A stretch of 64,000 bases of DNA from Pinus tabuliformis (Eukaryota > Streptophyta > Pinopsida > Pinales > Pinaceae). Below are positions 11,228-22,699 of the stretch, one piece after another. Each line of letters begins with the position of its first letter. The stretch's first letter is position 1. The notes beneath the pieces are model-generated. The model had not been told where the DNA came from and searched no databases. It saw only the letters and a list, made by a program, of their open reading frames with translations. Made by a program: the position numbers and the translations under genes. The stretch spans positions 314,930,783 to 314,994,782 of the forward strand of contig CM062820.1 of NCBI GenBank assembly GCA_031772625.1, given 5' to 3'.

Positions 11228-12928
11228 TCGTGTCTAATTAGTTTGTTTGTGTTTCTCTTGTTGTTTATTTCATAAACTTATAAGTAGCAATCGAACTGCA
11301 TTTGCCATTAACAATTGCAAAGTAGACATCTGCTGCCTCAATCCATTCACTGGATCTGTTTATGATTTGAACAGCTGGTTCATAGACCAATTGATTTCCC
11401 TTGTGATAGCTCTTAGACCCCCCTTAGATCTACCCCTGATTGTGCATTACTGATTGCTTTTACTCGGCCAAAAACCAAAGATTAAACTGCAAACTGTGAC
11501 CCAGAACCCAGATAGAATTCTCATTTCTGCCCCAGCGCAGGCACTGTGAAGAGGTTCTGCATTTCAACGCACTTCCCAAGAGGGCTACCTGCGCTGCAAT
11601 GCAGTTTCTCTGTGTAACAGGTGCGCTGATCAGCCTAGCCCTGTGCAGCTAAGGTTCTTTGCTTCATTCTTTCCAGTTTTGTCTCTGTTTTTGCAGCCTG
11701 TGATCAGTATATGACTGTTTCAAACCCCTTTTCCTTACTGATATTCCGCCTCATTTGTACAAAAGAACTGTAGATGTTTTTATGTGTTTGTTGAGTCGTT
11801 TACAGTTTTCCATTGCAAAAGTATAATAGTCGTACTGTCGTCCTTTGATTTAGATCTGTCGCAAGTGTCGATTTTGATCATAGGATAAAGTTTATTTGTT
11901 GTTGATGGTTGATTATGCTTTTACTTTTGCCTTTGGTTTGAATTTGTGACTTTCTAGTGTCGAAACGAGTATTTATTTCAAAATCATAAAGTGTCGTAAT
12001 CATCTCTACCTTTTGATTTCGAAAAGAAGCTTATTTGTGTTTGTCGCTTGAAAGCAAATTTAGATTTGTACATCAACTTTCTTTTTAGCATTAATATTAA
12101 GAAAATGAAAAACAAATACATGCATGTGCATTTGCATATTGACAGTCTGTTTGGCTTGATTTAGGAAAGTGCATTTACGGTGTGCTCTTTGCTCTTTGCG
12201 AAAAGATTGTGTCTTTCTTTTCCCTTAGTAGCTAGGATTTTCATTGCTGAAAAGAGATAAAAGTTTGTTTATCATCTTTAGATTGCATTTTAGGAATTAC
12301 ATCTACATCTCGTGGTGAACCCAAAAGGAAAACTTCATAAGAAAGATCAACTTAAAATAAATTCAATGAACCTAACAACGCTTTGGAACTTAACGCACAA
12401 CATTTAGAGGTCTAGGCTAGAGACGTATTCCGGCGTCGTAAAGCCTGGTAACTGTTGTCCTCATTGATGGTTGGGTGATTCCTCCACTTTGAGACGATAA
12501 GTGCCAGTACGGACTTGTGCTCCCACGTACCGTCGAGTATATATTGGGAGACCCCTATAGGCTTAAATCCTTTATCCATAGGAAGCCGTGTCGGCCGCCC
12601 TACTGATCGCAATGCACCGAACACAGCATTCGGGAAGATTGATTGCTGTACCGTAAAAAGTATTCTGCAGTTTTGCGATTGGTTTGGTACTCCCTCTACC
12701 TAGACCTCTAGAGCAGTCCCTTTCGTTCCTTTTCAGACTCTTTAACGGAAAAGGTCCATCTGAGCACTTGTCACTTCAGGCTCATTAAAAATCGAAGGGG
12801 ACTAGAGTCATCTTTTGTTTTTTCTCGACTCTTAAAAACTGAAAAAACAAGTTGTGTCAAAGCGTGTTAAAATTTATTTTAAACGGAATATTCATACCCC
12901 TTTCCTACGTTGATCTTGGGTTGAGAAA
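11228..12928 (+). other. Long untranslated leader of element B
   Basis: 1.7 kb without a coding signal. It holds a patch of GCGCTGCAATGCAG-like words (11530-11625) that echoes the palindromic LTR motif, and several CTCGTTAAAA/CTCATTAAAA motifs that recur downstream of the gene. Long leaders are usual in Gypsy elements of this kind. Confidence 0.6.
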
Positions 12929-14386
12929 ATGGAGCCTACCAACCAAGGAATTCCCCTTGGTGGAAATCCTAGTCCCTTGTCCTCTTGGGGAGATGTTGGT
13001 GCGCCCCATATGGCCACATTGTCGCTTCCAGCACTGACAATTGGTTTGCCTGTATGGCTTTTCTCAACCTCTGTCGTTCAGAACACCACCATTCCTGAAC
13101 AATCGAATCAACAATTAGACGAGTCCAGAGTTGCCCACCAGCCTTCTACTTCCTCTAATTCTTCCTCTCCTCCTTCCTCTTCGCTTGATGGAGCTGGTAA
13201 AGCTAAAAGCCAAGTTCCTAAGGAGAAGAAGGAAAATAAGAAGAAAGAGAAGAAGAAGAAGGAGCCAAAGGCGAATGGGGGAAAACGAGTGTCGTCTAAC
13301 GAAAATCCACACACTGCACCGACCAGGCCTAAATCGCCATGTGTCATTTGCAAAGGAGACCACTTTCACAGAGATTGTCCTTGCATCCCCCGGATACTAA
13401 GGGACTGGTCTCCTCGTTTGCACAACCCGGTGTCGTCAACCTCTGATGATCATGTTGAAAGCACACTGTCAACTAGTGAAAGTGAAGCCCCAGGACAAAA
13501 AGGGAAAGCTAGATTTCCTTGTAAACTGTGCGAAGGCAATCACACCGTCCACCATTGTCCCTTCTTAGACGAAGCTAAAAGACTTTTGGATGATCGTCCA
13601 GTTTCACCGTTACGACTTCCTCCTGGATATAAAAAACTCTTGCCAAGTCCATCACTAGTTGAGAATCCAGCTGGCCCGCTCAGGTGGTCGGCTGAAGCGC
13701 CTATCATTGAAGATAAACCATCTGGATCCATACCAGACGAAAGTCAAAAGGTCGAGGTGGCAGTTGACCCGGTCTTGCCTTCAGAGGTTTCATCTTCAAA
13801 TGATACAGTCACTGAAGAGAACAAGGATGACACCGTCCAAATTCTCTTCATAAACACAGACTCCAACGAACATGGGGGCAATTTACCCGTTCCTTTACCG
13901 CAGGAAGGAAGTTCGTCAGAGCCGTACCCGGCCGTCTATTCGGTCCCACCTCCAAGCAACCTAGTTGTCTCCTTCGACTGGAATCAACTAGGCAGACCCC
14001 GTTTACCAGCAAGCATACCATTTCGAATTACCGTTCAAATATACAGAATGGTTATGGCTGGTACCATCATAGATGAGGGGGCTTCTGTGAGTATCCTTTC
14101 CTCAACTGCTTGGAAAGCGCTTGGTTCGCCATCGCTTTTGCCTGAGATGAGAAATCTGACAAGCTTTGATAAAGGAACCAGTCGACCTTTAGGGATCCTT
14201 CCCGATGTGCCCATAACATTGAGAAGGAAGACAGTTCACATGAATGTAATGGTAGTTCAAGGACCCTTGGATTATAACCCACTCCTTGGACGAGACTATG
14301 TTTATTGCATGGGAGCGATTGTCTCCTCACTCTTTAGAGTAATGTTTTTTTCGCACGAAGGAAGAGTGGTCAAGCTCGTGGACTAG
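12929..14386 (+). CDS. Gag/protease-like polyprotein of element B
   Basis: Intact 485-residue frame from an ATG in the context AAAATGGAG. Residues 1-60 are hydrophobic/proline-rich; residues 60-135 are low-complexity (Ser/Pro, then a Lys/Glu run). Two short Cys-His knuckles follow at about 139-151 (CVICKGDHFHRDC) and 198-210 (CKLCEGNHTVHHC). Both lack the spacing of a standard CCHC knuckle. The C-terminal 130 residues are retropepsin-like: an active-site-like IIDEGASVSIL near residue 383, with the aspartate kept but E-G in place of T/S-G, and a later LLGRDYVY motif of the type that closes the protease fold. No capsid domain or reverse transcriptase is present. It may encode a packaging or RNA-binding protein for a trans-mobilised element; whether the protease is active is unknown. 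Confidence 0.75.
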   Translation: MEPTNQGIPLGGNPSPLSSWGDVGAPHMATLSLPALTIGLPVWLFSTSVVQNTTIPEQSNQQLDESRVAHQPSTSSNSSSPPSSSLDGAGKAKSQVPKEKKENKKKEKKKKEPKANGGKRVSSNENPHTAPTRPKSPCVICKGDHFHRDCPCIPRILRDWSPRLHNPVSSTSDDHVESTLSTSESEAPGQKGKARFPCKLCEGNHTVHHCPFLDEAKRLLDDRPVSPLRLPPGYKKLLPSPSLVENPAGPLRWSAEAPIIEDKPSGSIPDESQKVEVAVDPVLPSEVSSSNDTVTEENKDDTVQILFINTDSNEHGGNLPVPLPQEGSSSEPYPAVYSVPPPSNLVVSFDWNQLGRPRLPASIPFRITVQIYRMVMAGTIIDEGASVSILSSTAWKALGSPSLLPEMRNLTSFDKGTSRPLGILPDVPITLRRKTVHMNVMVVQGPLDYNPLLGRDYVYCMGAIVSSLFRVMFFSHEGRVVKLVD

Positions 14387-16894
14387 CTTTCATTTCCTGG
14401 ATCATACAGAGCAAATAGTCATATACTGTCCCTAAATGGTCTTTTCACGCAAAAAATGTCTCAATCTCCAGTCCGTCCTCCCGATGAGCGCGAGTAATTC
14501 GGAGGGATATGACTGAAACCCAGGGGGCATGCGTCCTGGTCTGCTTCGGCAGGAAAACTTCGGGTATAGAGTAGGTTTCCGCGGTAGAATATGACTAGTC
14601 TATACCCCGTCCGTGATTGGAAGAGGGGTTATTCTAGAATAAGATTCTTTTGTCAAAGTTATGTGAGTTGGTGGGCATCGTCGCTCACCTTTGTTTATCT
14701 CGGTAGACATCGCCGAAGAAGTGTTTTGTTTGCGCCGCGAATAGAACAATCTTTGGGTAACCTGTAAGAGGTAGGCCTCTCTCGGTAAAACAAATGTTTT
14801 GGCGGAAATGAAGTAGAGGTAACCTTGAAACTCTATTTTATACCTAGGGGCATGCAAACCTTTCGGAGTGCAAGCAAAGAGCGATTATTTATCTGTTTTT
14901 TGGATTAGTCGTTTCCTAACTTGCATAAAGAAAGGATGTGGGGCAAAACTCTAAAAATTGCCATTTTTATATGAGACATTCTTATCATATGACTGGATTA
15001 ATTGAGCAGTGTTACCGCAAGGTTCAAGCTCATTAAAAAATAAACCCGCACCAAGCAAATGTTTCCACCCGTGTTTAAGCTCGTTAAAAAATGAACTATT
15101 CCCCGGTAAATAACCACCGTGAATGAATTACTTCAGCCATTAAAGCCTTGGTCGTGTTTTCACCGTCACCTCCACTTTTTCATTGGCCGATCATTCACCT
15201 CCATTTGATTGTTTACCCATTTTGAGGAACAACTGCGAAGAGTGATTTCACTAGCCATCCTTGTGACACTGTCGTGATTGGAAAATTCCAAACCTTACCT
15301 GGAATTAGCTGCTACCCTTTTTATCACTCGTTCCTCAAAAGACGAGTCTTCTTTAAGCTCTTTTCAACTGACTCGTAAAATATGAAAAGATTGTTGAGTC
15401 CTTGGCCTTCCAGCTCGTTAAAGGGACAGGAAGTGCTATCCCTCCTCTATATTTTAATCTTTTTGGACCCGAGGGATTATTTCACAAAAAGATCGAGCGC
15501 TTGTTTTATTCGACTCGTTAAATCTATCGAAAATTCATCCCTTCTGTATTGTTTTATACTTTTTCGGACTCAAGGGATTAGATGACGAAAATGGAATTTT
15601 GGAGTTACCTTTACGTACCTTTTCAGACTCTCTAAAAATGAAAAGGACCGAGTTATCTTTGTCGTTAAACTCGTTAAAAAGGCTAATAGCGACAAACTTG
15701 TCTTTAGACGAGAACGAGTTTCACTATCGCTAGGCTCGTTAAAACATAGCGATGGGTTTGCCCGAAGGGAAAATTATAGAACAAGCATATGTTATCCTCC
15801 TCAAGCTTGACAAAAATAAAGAGGTACTGGTCAGCAATGATTGGGGAAAAATTGGGAAGAAAACTCAAAGAATCTTTATTGGTAGCAAGTCGCTCTTGAA
15901 CATGACACTTCCACTCCGTGCCCGAGTCGGGTTGGGTTGTTTCATTCACCGGTCACATCGCCATGGTCACACCATACCATCCACATTTGGGGTTAATGCT
16001 ACCAATCCATCACATCAGTGTCACCGACATGTTCAAGAGAAGTCATCCAGAAAGGCCACCTATGTCCCACCCACTACCATACATTATACTCCATTCTTTC
16101 ATGACCGCCACCCTGAACCGTATATCATCAGATCGTTTTCACCTCCATCAAAATCATTTTCTCCGTTCCGTGTCATTGATGTGGGATTCATTAAGGCCCT
16201 CCTATGACGAATCACTTCTTGTCAACATCAGCTCATTATCCAAGAAGTTGGTCTAGGAACACCCCATTCAGTACTTTGAAGCTTGCATGCCTCAATGGCA
16301 AGTTTCTCACTTCCGGAGACAGGTTCACATCAATGACCTTCAACCGAAAGATTTTGCGTGGTGTTCGATGCCAAGTCCTTTATTCACACCACGTGAATTG
16401 TACTGCAGTACCTTGAGGATCATTATCATTATCGGTGATTCCTCTCGCGCTTGTTAACAGTTTACATCATTGACTGGTAATCAAGCGATGTCTTTCCATG
16501 TTCGACTTCAAAACATTTCTCACATGGATCGACTTGTACTTCGAGTGGATATCGGACGAGATTGAAGACCCTGAATCTAGTTTCATCCATCCGGGCTGCG
16601 ACATATATTCAGGGAAATAAAGACATTGAAATGTACAACATTACAGCACAGATAATCATCCTACCAAAAGGATGATGGCTCTATCAGAATCATCAGTCTA
16701 CCATCAGACGATTGTCTGTCCTATGTACATGAAAATGAATTTATAAAGCTGAGCATGGGAATGCCCGCCTCAGCTATATCATGAAAACAGTATGAAGATA
16801 ATGTATTGTATTGTATCTTATTACAGGTCTTCTCCCAACGTTGAAAGAACTTCGGATCCTCCTAATAAAGCATTTCACCCGATAAACGGCCTCA
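14387..16894 (+). other. Non-coding 3' interior of element B
   Basis: About 2.5 kb with stops in all frames and no Pol motif. Short dispersed repeats of GCTCGTTAAA/CTCATTAAAA occur at least ten times between about 14990 and 15750, a low-copy internal array. The region looks like filler that keeps the genome at packaging length (inference). Confidence 0.55.
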
Positions 16895-16910
16895 TACTTT
16901 AGGGGGCAAC
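16895..16910 (+). promoter_or_regulatory. Polypurine tract of element B
   Basis: TACTTTAGGGGGCAAC directly precedes the TG of the 3' LTR. The purine run is short (AGGGGG), but its position is exactly as expected. Confidence 0.7.
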
Positions 16911-17952
16911 TGTTATAGACATTTTTGTGCCTTACAGCTCTAAGCATGAAATGTCCATAAACCAAGGGCTCCTAAGTCCCTAAAAGTGTTGTTCCAACCC
17001 CTAAAGGAACAAGGTCAACAAATTACAGCTTCTCCCAGAAGTTCTCCACCAGAAACTGCTCATAATAAGTCAAATCAGGATCATTTCAGCTGCTCCACTA
17101 GCCAAGTGCGTTGCATAGCACCTAAATCCACTAGCTAGGTGCGTTTCAACGCACCTAAATGCACTACCAAGGTGCGTTGAGCGGGAAATGATAAATGGCA
17201 GTGTCATTCCGCGAGGTGGAGAGACAATGGAAGCTTCCAGAATCTTCTCCTATGACACTTGCCTCACTGAATTCGACCAAGGATGAGTAAGAGGCTTTCA
17301 GTCTCCAAGTGGAAGCAAGAACTGACAGAGAGAAGCCACTAATCAAATCATGAGCTGACTCATCCTCCTTGCATACAACTATATATGGATCCCTCATCCC
17401 AGAGATCCAGAGGCTGGAATTTTGCACATTGTAAGGAATTGTTGTTGGTTTTGAGATACATATCAGAGGATTGGGTGATCTATGCTTTGTTGGGGGTGAA
17501 GAAGGGACTTCTTTGCTGGGGGGTTGATGCTGGGTCAGGAATCATCGGTTGTAACTCCTCCTGGATCTTCTTGTATATCAATAAAAACTATTTGAGTTTC
17601 TTCTCCATGCTTTTGTATCATTGATGCTTGTTACATTTGTATGGTTAACTTAAATCTGATCCCAAGTTATTTATGAATACAAACCCATGTCTTTGTATAG
17701 TTTCCTTCTTCTGTGATCTTACAGGTACTTGGTGAAGCTGGGCAAGTAAGGGAGCAGGTAGCTGGAAGCTGTCAAAGAGAAGAGAGATTGGATCGAAGGA
17801 CTGGCGCAAGACACAGGTTGGTTCATCCTATTCTTCTTTGTTTATAGTTCATAAAGAAGAATACAAAAGTAGTTTTCTCTGTTTGTTTCTAAGGTAGCTA
17901 TCACACCTTAGTGGGATAGAGTAGTTCTAAATAGACACTTTTCCCGATAACA
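16911..17952 (+). repeat. 3' LTR of element B
   Basis: Full-length match to 10164-11206 with scattered single-base differences. It ends CCCGATAACA directly before target-site duplication CATGG. Confidence 0.93.
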
Positions 17953-18731
17953 CATGGATACATAGTCAAGAGAATTATCCATGGTAATGGACTTGTGGGG
18001 AGCTAATTATTTTTTAAGTCATGAACTTATTTATTAAAGTTTTTTATTTCAATTTAACATGGATGAGTATCTGTTTGACTGTGTTTTTTAATCCATTGTT
18101 TAGATAGTATATTACATAGTTTCTTAGATTGTATTGATTTTTAATAAATTTAAAAAATTAGATTGGTGCCATGGTTCACTGTTTATCAATTTCCTAGGGA
18201 TTTGAGATTATTCCAATTATAATAAGTTCATATTCTAATTACACCGAGAGATTAATATATAAACAAATTTTATTTAGAAAAATGGTTCATTTTACAATAA
18301 GATGTGTTATTCTTGTTTTTCTCTTATTAAATTAGATTCGCGATTCGTGACATGTCACGACCCACCAATTTCCTAGGGATTTGAGATTCTAATATGTTCA
18401 TACTCTAATTAGATACAAAAAAAATATATAACCAAATTTTATTTAGCAAAATGATCCATTTTCCAGTAAGATGTGTAATTCCTTTTTGTCTTAAGTTAAA
18501 GTTGACACATAACTTTTTTATACATGGTTAATGAGCTAAATGTATTCATTGGTAAGACATTTTTCCTATTGCAATAGTTTTTTTGTTATATTTATAAAAG
18601 AGTTCGGCTATATCAACCACATTAAAAACCACATTAATAGTTTTAATGTAGTTGTACTAGTCATAGCATAGCAACAGTTTTTTTGTCATTCACAGTGTTT
18701 TTATTTCGCAGTCAAAACTTTTGTTGCAATA
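17953..18731. repeat. Duplicated segment, copy 1, third piece
   Basis: Aligns with 56335-57127 of copy 2. AT-rich, no gene. From about 18570 it enters the ~140-bp tandem unit (GTTGCAATAGTTTTTTTGTTA...), the first copy of which ends at the insertion point of Copia element C. Confidence 0.88.
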
Positions 18732-18817
18732 TATAGGCTCTAGTGCCTCCTTCCTTCTCCTATTGTGTCATATTTGTAAATCCTTCAATCCTATCCCAAG
18801 TTGTTCTTAAGGGGGGA
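18732..18817 (+). repeat. Extra 86 bp of 3'-internal sequence at the left end of element C
   Basis: This segment (ATAGGCTCTAGTGCC ... TTCTTAAGGGGGGAT) matches 29077-29160, which lies between the Pol stop and the 3' LTR. It is inside the target-site duplication on the left. Its outer boundary coincides with a first purine tract (ACTAAGGGGGGAT at 29066-29078 in the 3' copy), its inner boundary with a second, nearly identical tract (CTTAAGGGGGAT). See the finding on alternative priming. Confidence 0.85.
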
Positions 18818-19256
18818 TGTTAGGATATTCCGACACATAGGAAATAGTTAAGTATAACTTGGTCTAGTATAGAGTTAGGTAAAGTGTGTTTCTTTACTAT
18901 GTACATTTTGTAACTTACAATCCGACGGTCACAATATGTAGTGATCCGACGGTTCATTCTCTCCTCAATATTACCAACATTTGATTCGTGGCTTAACACC
19001 CGATTGGTCCATGATCTCTATTTAAAGAGCATGGAGGGTCATTTATAGGTTAACCATTCATGAGAGAAGCTTATGTAAATTTTCATTCTTTTATTAATAA
19101 ATTGCCTGAAGTGGCCGCGTTGGCTCAGGCCGTGGACTGTTTCCCTCTTTGAGGGTTTTAACCACGTCAAAAGTACTGGTGTATTGATCTGTGATCTGTG
19201 TGTGAGCGGTGTCCTTTGGTGTTCTGTCTGAGGAACTTACCCTATAAATTCCTACA
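18818..19256 (+). repeat. 5' LTR of element C
   Basis: Starts TGTTAGGATATTCC and ends AAATTCCTACA, so the ends form an imperfect inverted repeat (TGTTAGGA / TCCTACA). A TATA-like CTATTTAAAGAGC at about 19018 could be the promoter. Confidence 0.92.
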
Positions 19257-19269
19257 TGGTATCAGAGCT
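19257..19269 (+). promoter_or_regulatory. Primer-binding site of element C (tRNA-iMet type)
   Basis: TGGTATCAGAGCT begins immediately after the last base of the 5' LTR. Confidence 0.92.
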
Positions 19270-20155
19270 ATTTGAGGGTCGTGTCCGTTGGTGATCCAAA
19301 TCTGAAGCCGGTAGCACTGCATCTGACTACCATTTCCTAGATCTACTGTTTTTGATTGCTTTCGGGCCGAGAGGATTGCTCTGTTGTGTTGGGAGCATCT
19401 GTTCCAGTCTGGAACCCCTTTCGTTTCACACGAACAGGTTTCCAGTAGCCCTAGTTGCGTCATTTTTAAGATCTGAAGGTATACAGTGTTTATTTGCAGC
19501 TTACAGTTATTTTCTCTCTGTTTATTTTGGTTTCGGTTTATTTAGCTTTTGTTATTACCGGATCTATACTTTTCATTTCTGCGTATGCTCTTTGCCCCAT
19601 GACTCTGTGCGATCTGGGCAAATCAGAAACAGAAAGGAATGATTTTTCTCATGTGTATGCTCTTTTCCGCTGCGCCTTAGTGTGATCTCAGAAAATCAGA
19701 AACATTGAGAAAAATATTTAGTTTCCGGGTAAAGCTAACTTCGAGCCGCAAGGTTTGTTTTTTTTGTATTTCCATGTTGGGTTTTGTGTTTTTTGTTTTG
19801 TACAGAAAAAAAGCTTTCTCAAAGCAAACACGCAACCCAAAGCTTCAACCCCCCCCTCCTCTCTCTCTCTCTCTCTCTCTCTTTCTATCAAAATTTTTGT
19901 ATAGCTCACTTGGTCCAAAGCTAATTTATGAGAGTAGAGGTCTTGGGTTCAAGTCTTCATTTTGTGGGGGCGGATTTTTCATTTCTGCACATTCCCGCAC
20001 TTCGTTGGCGACTTCATCAAATTTTCTTCAAAAAGCCCTAACTTCTTCATCCGGAAGCCGTTTTCAGAACCGTTTTTTTTTAAACAGCCTAATTTTTCGA
20101 GATCTTTCCATTGCAACACTTAGTTTCAACATTTATAGCTTCAGTTTCTGTTAAA
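19270..20155 (+). other. Leader of element C with CT microsatellite
   Basis: Untranslated leader before the gag ATG. It includes a (CT)n run of about 26 bases at 19857-19883. I see no other feature. Confidence 0.65.
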
Positions 20156-20875
20156 ATGGAAATGCCATGCCAAGTTATTCTTGACAGCACCAACTACTTC
20201 CAATGGTGGTCCTACATTGTGGATTTACTTAGAAGTAAAGGTCTCTACAGAATGGCCATAGGCCAAGAAACCAAACCGAAAGATGAAGATAAGGCAACTA
20301 AATGGGAAAATAGGCAAGATCAAGCATGTGGGTTGATAGGGATGTCTATTTCCCCAGATCTTAGATTCCATATTGCAGAACTTGATACTCCTGATGAAGC
20401 ATTGAAACAGATTACTAAAGTTTTTGGAATCAAAAATGAACTTAGAGCCCATCAACTTGAAAATGAGTTGCTTACATTGGACCCCAATAATTTTCTTGCA
20501 TTGAAGATTTTTTGTCCAAGTTCAAGGCCCTTAGACTTCTCTTGGAAGGTGTTAAGGTTAAGAAAGAAGATAGTAACCTTATCTATTCCATTCTTACTAA
20601 GTTGGGACCAGCCTACTCTGTGTTTGTTTCCACCTTCCATTCTACAAGAGAAGCCTTCATTTCTCAAGGACAAGACTACAAGTCCCATTCCTTTGATTCT
20701 TTTTGTGATTCTTTAATAAGAGAACAAGAAAAACTCTTACACCTTGGTCTTCTTAATCTTGGAAACTCTTCTAAGAAAGCGTTAGCCGCCCAGCAGCAAC
20801 CAAATCCAAAGAATCCTAAGCTTCTAAGAAAGCGTTAGCGCCCAGCAGCAACCAAATCCAAAGAATCCTAAGAAG
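20156..20875 (+). pseudogene. Gag region of element C, frameshifted
   Basis: Starts at ATG 20156 (MEMPCQVILD); an upstream TTG-initiated extension of the open frame is not supported. The first ~117 codons are a Copia Gag (UBN2-type capsid): NYFQWW near the start and a helix-rich region ending LLTLDPNNFLALK. A one-base change in a T-run at about 20507 shifts the frame; the reading continues in another frame from 20509 (SKFKALRLLLEGV) to 20838. Near the end a ~50-bp tandem duplication (about 20771-20870) has a one-base difference between its copies and ends the frame again. Confidence 0.85.
20771..20870 (+). repeat. About 50-bp tandem duplication in gag
   Basis: The words CTAAGAAAGCGTTAGC ... 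CCAAAGAATCCTAAG occur twice in succession. The second copy lacks one C in GTTAGCCGCC, so the copies are out of phase. Confidence 0.85.
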
Positions 20876-21682
20876 TTGTATCCTAAAAGGAATGGTCCTA
20901 AACCAAACAAGGGTCCTAAGCAATTTCAGCCTCAAAATGAAAAATCATTTCAACAAAATGATAATACAAATAAAAACAAAGGGAAGAAGACTGATAGACA
21001 TTGCAACTTTTGTAATCGAGATGGCCACTTAGAATCCAAATGCTTTAAGAAGATGGAAGCCTTGGAAGTAGCAATGAAGAAGCATAACATCCATTTGGAG
21101 CACTCGTCAACTTCAACTTCATCTTTAGGAGTGGCACTTTCTGCATGTGGTTGTCAAGCATCTCGGTCTGGCTATGCACTAAATGTATCTTCTTCTTCTC
21201 ATTCTCATGAGTGGCTCATTGATTTTGGAGCTTCTTATCACATGGCCAAAAACAAAGCCATGTTTTCTTCTTTAAATGATTGTAACACCAAAAATATATA
21301 TGTTGGTGATGATAGATCTCTTAGTGTTGTAGGGACTGGAACTGTTCATATAGACAATGGTCAGTTTAATGATATATTATGTGTTCCAACCTTATCCTGC
21401 AACCTTCTATCTGTATATCAGATAACTTATTCAGGTGAAGGTAAAATCATTGAATTTTCACCTCACGTTGTTGTAATTAAGGACCTAAGAGATCCTAGAC
21501 AGATTTTAGCTACTGGCATTGCTGATGATTCTACAAGGTTGTATAAGTTTCACAACTTTGGATCATCAAATCTTCCCTCGGTATTTTTTGCTCATAATGA
21601 TGAAGTGAGCAAACTTTGGCATGAGCGATTTGGTCACTTAAACTATCGCTCTCTTCAGAATCTATGTAAAGAAAATATGGTG
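20876..21682 (+). pseudogene. Element C zinc knuckle, protease and pre-integrase region
   Basis: Open frame continuing Gag-Pol up to the nested insertion. It has a CCHC knuckle (CNFCNRDGHLESKC) at 21002-21043 and a Copia protease starting EWLIDFGASYHM at about 21209. The active site reads D-F-G instead of D-S/T-G, so the protease is probably dead. It ends with the Gag-pre-integrase segment LWHERFGHLNY. The frame is cut at 21682 by the LTR of Gypsy element D. The last 85 bases (21598-21682) are repeated at 26396-26480. Confidence 0.85.
21598..21682 (+). repeat. 85-bp duplicated Copia integrase segment, left copy
   Basis: Identical to 26396-26480 except for one C/T difference (CTATCGCTCT on the left, CTATTGCTCT on the right). 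The two copies directly flank the nested block 21683-26395. It is far longer than the usual 5-bp target-site duplication. Confidence 0.93.
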
Positions 21683-22310
21683 TGATCCGGATTTAAATAG
21701 GAACGCAATAAATATAGAGATAACCATAAAGACAGATATGCAGTGGAAATAATACTTCATTTCATTAATGGGAAATACTGAAATATGCTTACAAATAGAA
21801 ATAGAAATAACTCAGCTAGGGCGATGGTAGCTTATCTCTGAGAAGAGATGTGTCGGCTACATGCCTCTGAACTGTTCCAAACTGTGTTTACAATGAGGCT
21901 CGAAGGCCTATTTATTATTGAGAAACAATGGAAAACCCTTCACATTCCAAAACCTAACCCTAGAAGATGAAACGCCAAATTGTGGGCCCCGTTTTGGGGT
22001 GAGTTGGACAGCCAACTTCCCGGGGTCGCGAATTGGTTGTATTATCTCCGTTTGACGGGCATGATAGCCCGTTGGAAAGATCTCTCCGAGGACTATGACG
22101 GAAAAGGAGATTTTTATCAGAAAAATCGCTGGCTATAGATTTCCCAAAAAACATCGTTTAGGGCCTCAAAACGGCTTCGGAAGTTTAGGACCCGAAAAAC
22201 TGCTAAAAATAGTAAACTGCGCTATAATTAAGGAAACTGAAAAACTGAAAGAGACAATTGTGGCGGTCCAAGTGGGATAGGTGGGTGGCCACCAACATCC
22301 ACCTAGATCA
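21683..22310 (-). repeat. 3' LTR of element D
   Basis: On the minus strand it begins TGATCTAGGTGGATG at 22310 and ends TTTAAATCCGGATCA at 21683. It matches 24417-25045 with a few percent differences. Confidence 0.92.
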
Positions 22311-22329
22311 TTCCTCCCCCCTTAGGAAG
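22311..22329 (-). promoter_or_regulatory. Polypurine tract of element D
   Basis: The minus strand reads CTTCCTAAGGGGGGAGGAA, directly abutting the 3' LTR. Confidence 0.88.
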
Positions 22330-22681
22330 CAATGGTCCCCCTTGCGTTGAGTTCCTCCTTGAGATGAGGAAGCTTCTGCTGAGCTGGGTCTCTGGTGAGC
22401 TGTTCTGCAATCTCTGATGTGTCCAGAAATGGTGGGAAGCATGGTCGGTGATGATCCACATTGAAAAATTGGTGCAAGCAAAGGAATGGAGGGATGCTGT
22501 GCTTCAAAGCATTGTTGCCCACATCCTTATTACTGGTGTAAGGACCATGTCGAGGTGGTCTAAGTTTCTGATGGGTTCTGGTAAGGCGTTCTCTCTGCAG
22601 ATGTAACCAAACTTTGTCGCCCACCTGAAACTTGTGTGGTACCCCTTTGGGTAAGGAGAAGTTGTTCGTGTGTTCTGTCAT
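22322..22681 (-). pseudogene. Integrase C-terminal end of element D
   Basis: About 119 codons of the C-terminal integrase region of a Gypsy element: FQVGDKVWLHLQRERL, then the GPY-like PPRHGPY and the NVDHHRPCFPP segment. The zinc-binding and DDE catalytic parts are gone. It directly follows the protease frame on the minus strand, so a deletion of about 3 kb of pol has its junction near 22650-22700. No chromodomain is visible. Confidence 0.85.
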
Positions 22682-22699
22682 GACTGTATCCCTATGTTG

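Larger units (their letters stand above)
10164..17952 (+). mobile_element. Element B: gag/protease-only non-autonomous LTR retrotransposon
   Basis: The element is complete: LTRs of 1043 and 1042 bp, TG...CA ends, and target-site duplication CATGG at 10159-10163 and 17953-17957. Copy 2 shows the unoccupied site as CAGGG at 56335-56339. A non-Met primer-binding site follows the 5' LTR and a G-rich polypurine tract precedes the 3' LTR. The only substantial gene is a 485-codon frame with two cysteine/histidine knuckles and a retropepsin-like domain. I find no reverse transcriptase, RNase H or integrase in the remaining interior. The primer site and protease style suggest a Gypsy, possibly Tat/Ogre-like, relative; this is inference. 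LTRs differ by about 2% by eye. Confidence 0.9.

Noticed and set aside
13108-13400. Several open frames on both strands overlapping the element B gene
   Set aside because: Shadows created by the purine-rich Lys/Glu stretch of the true frame at 12929-14386.
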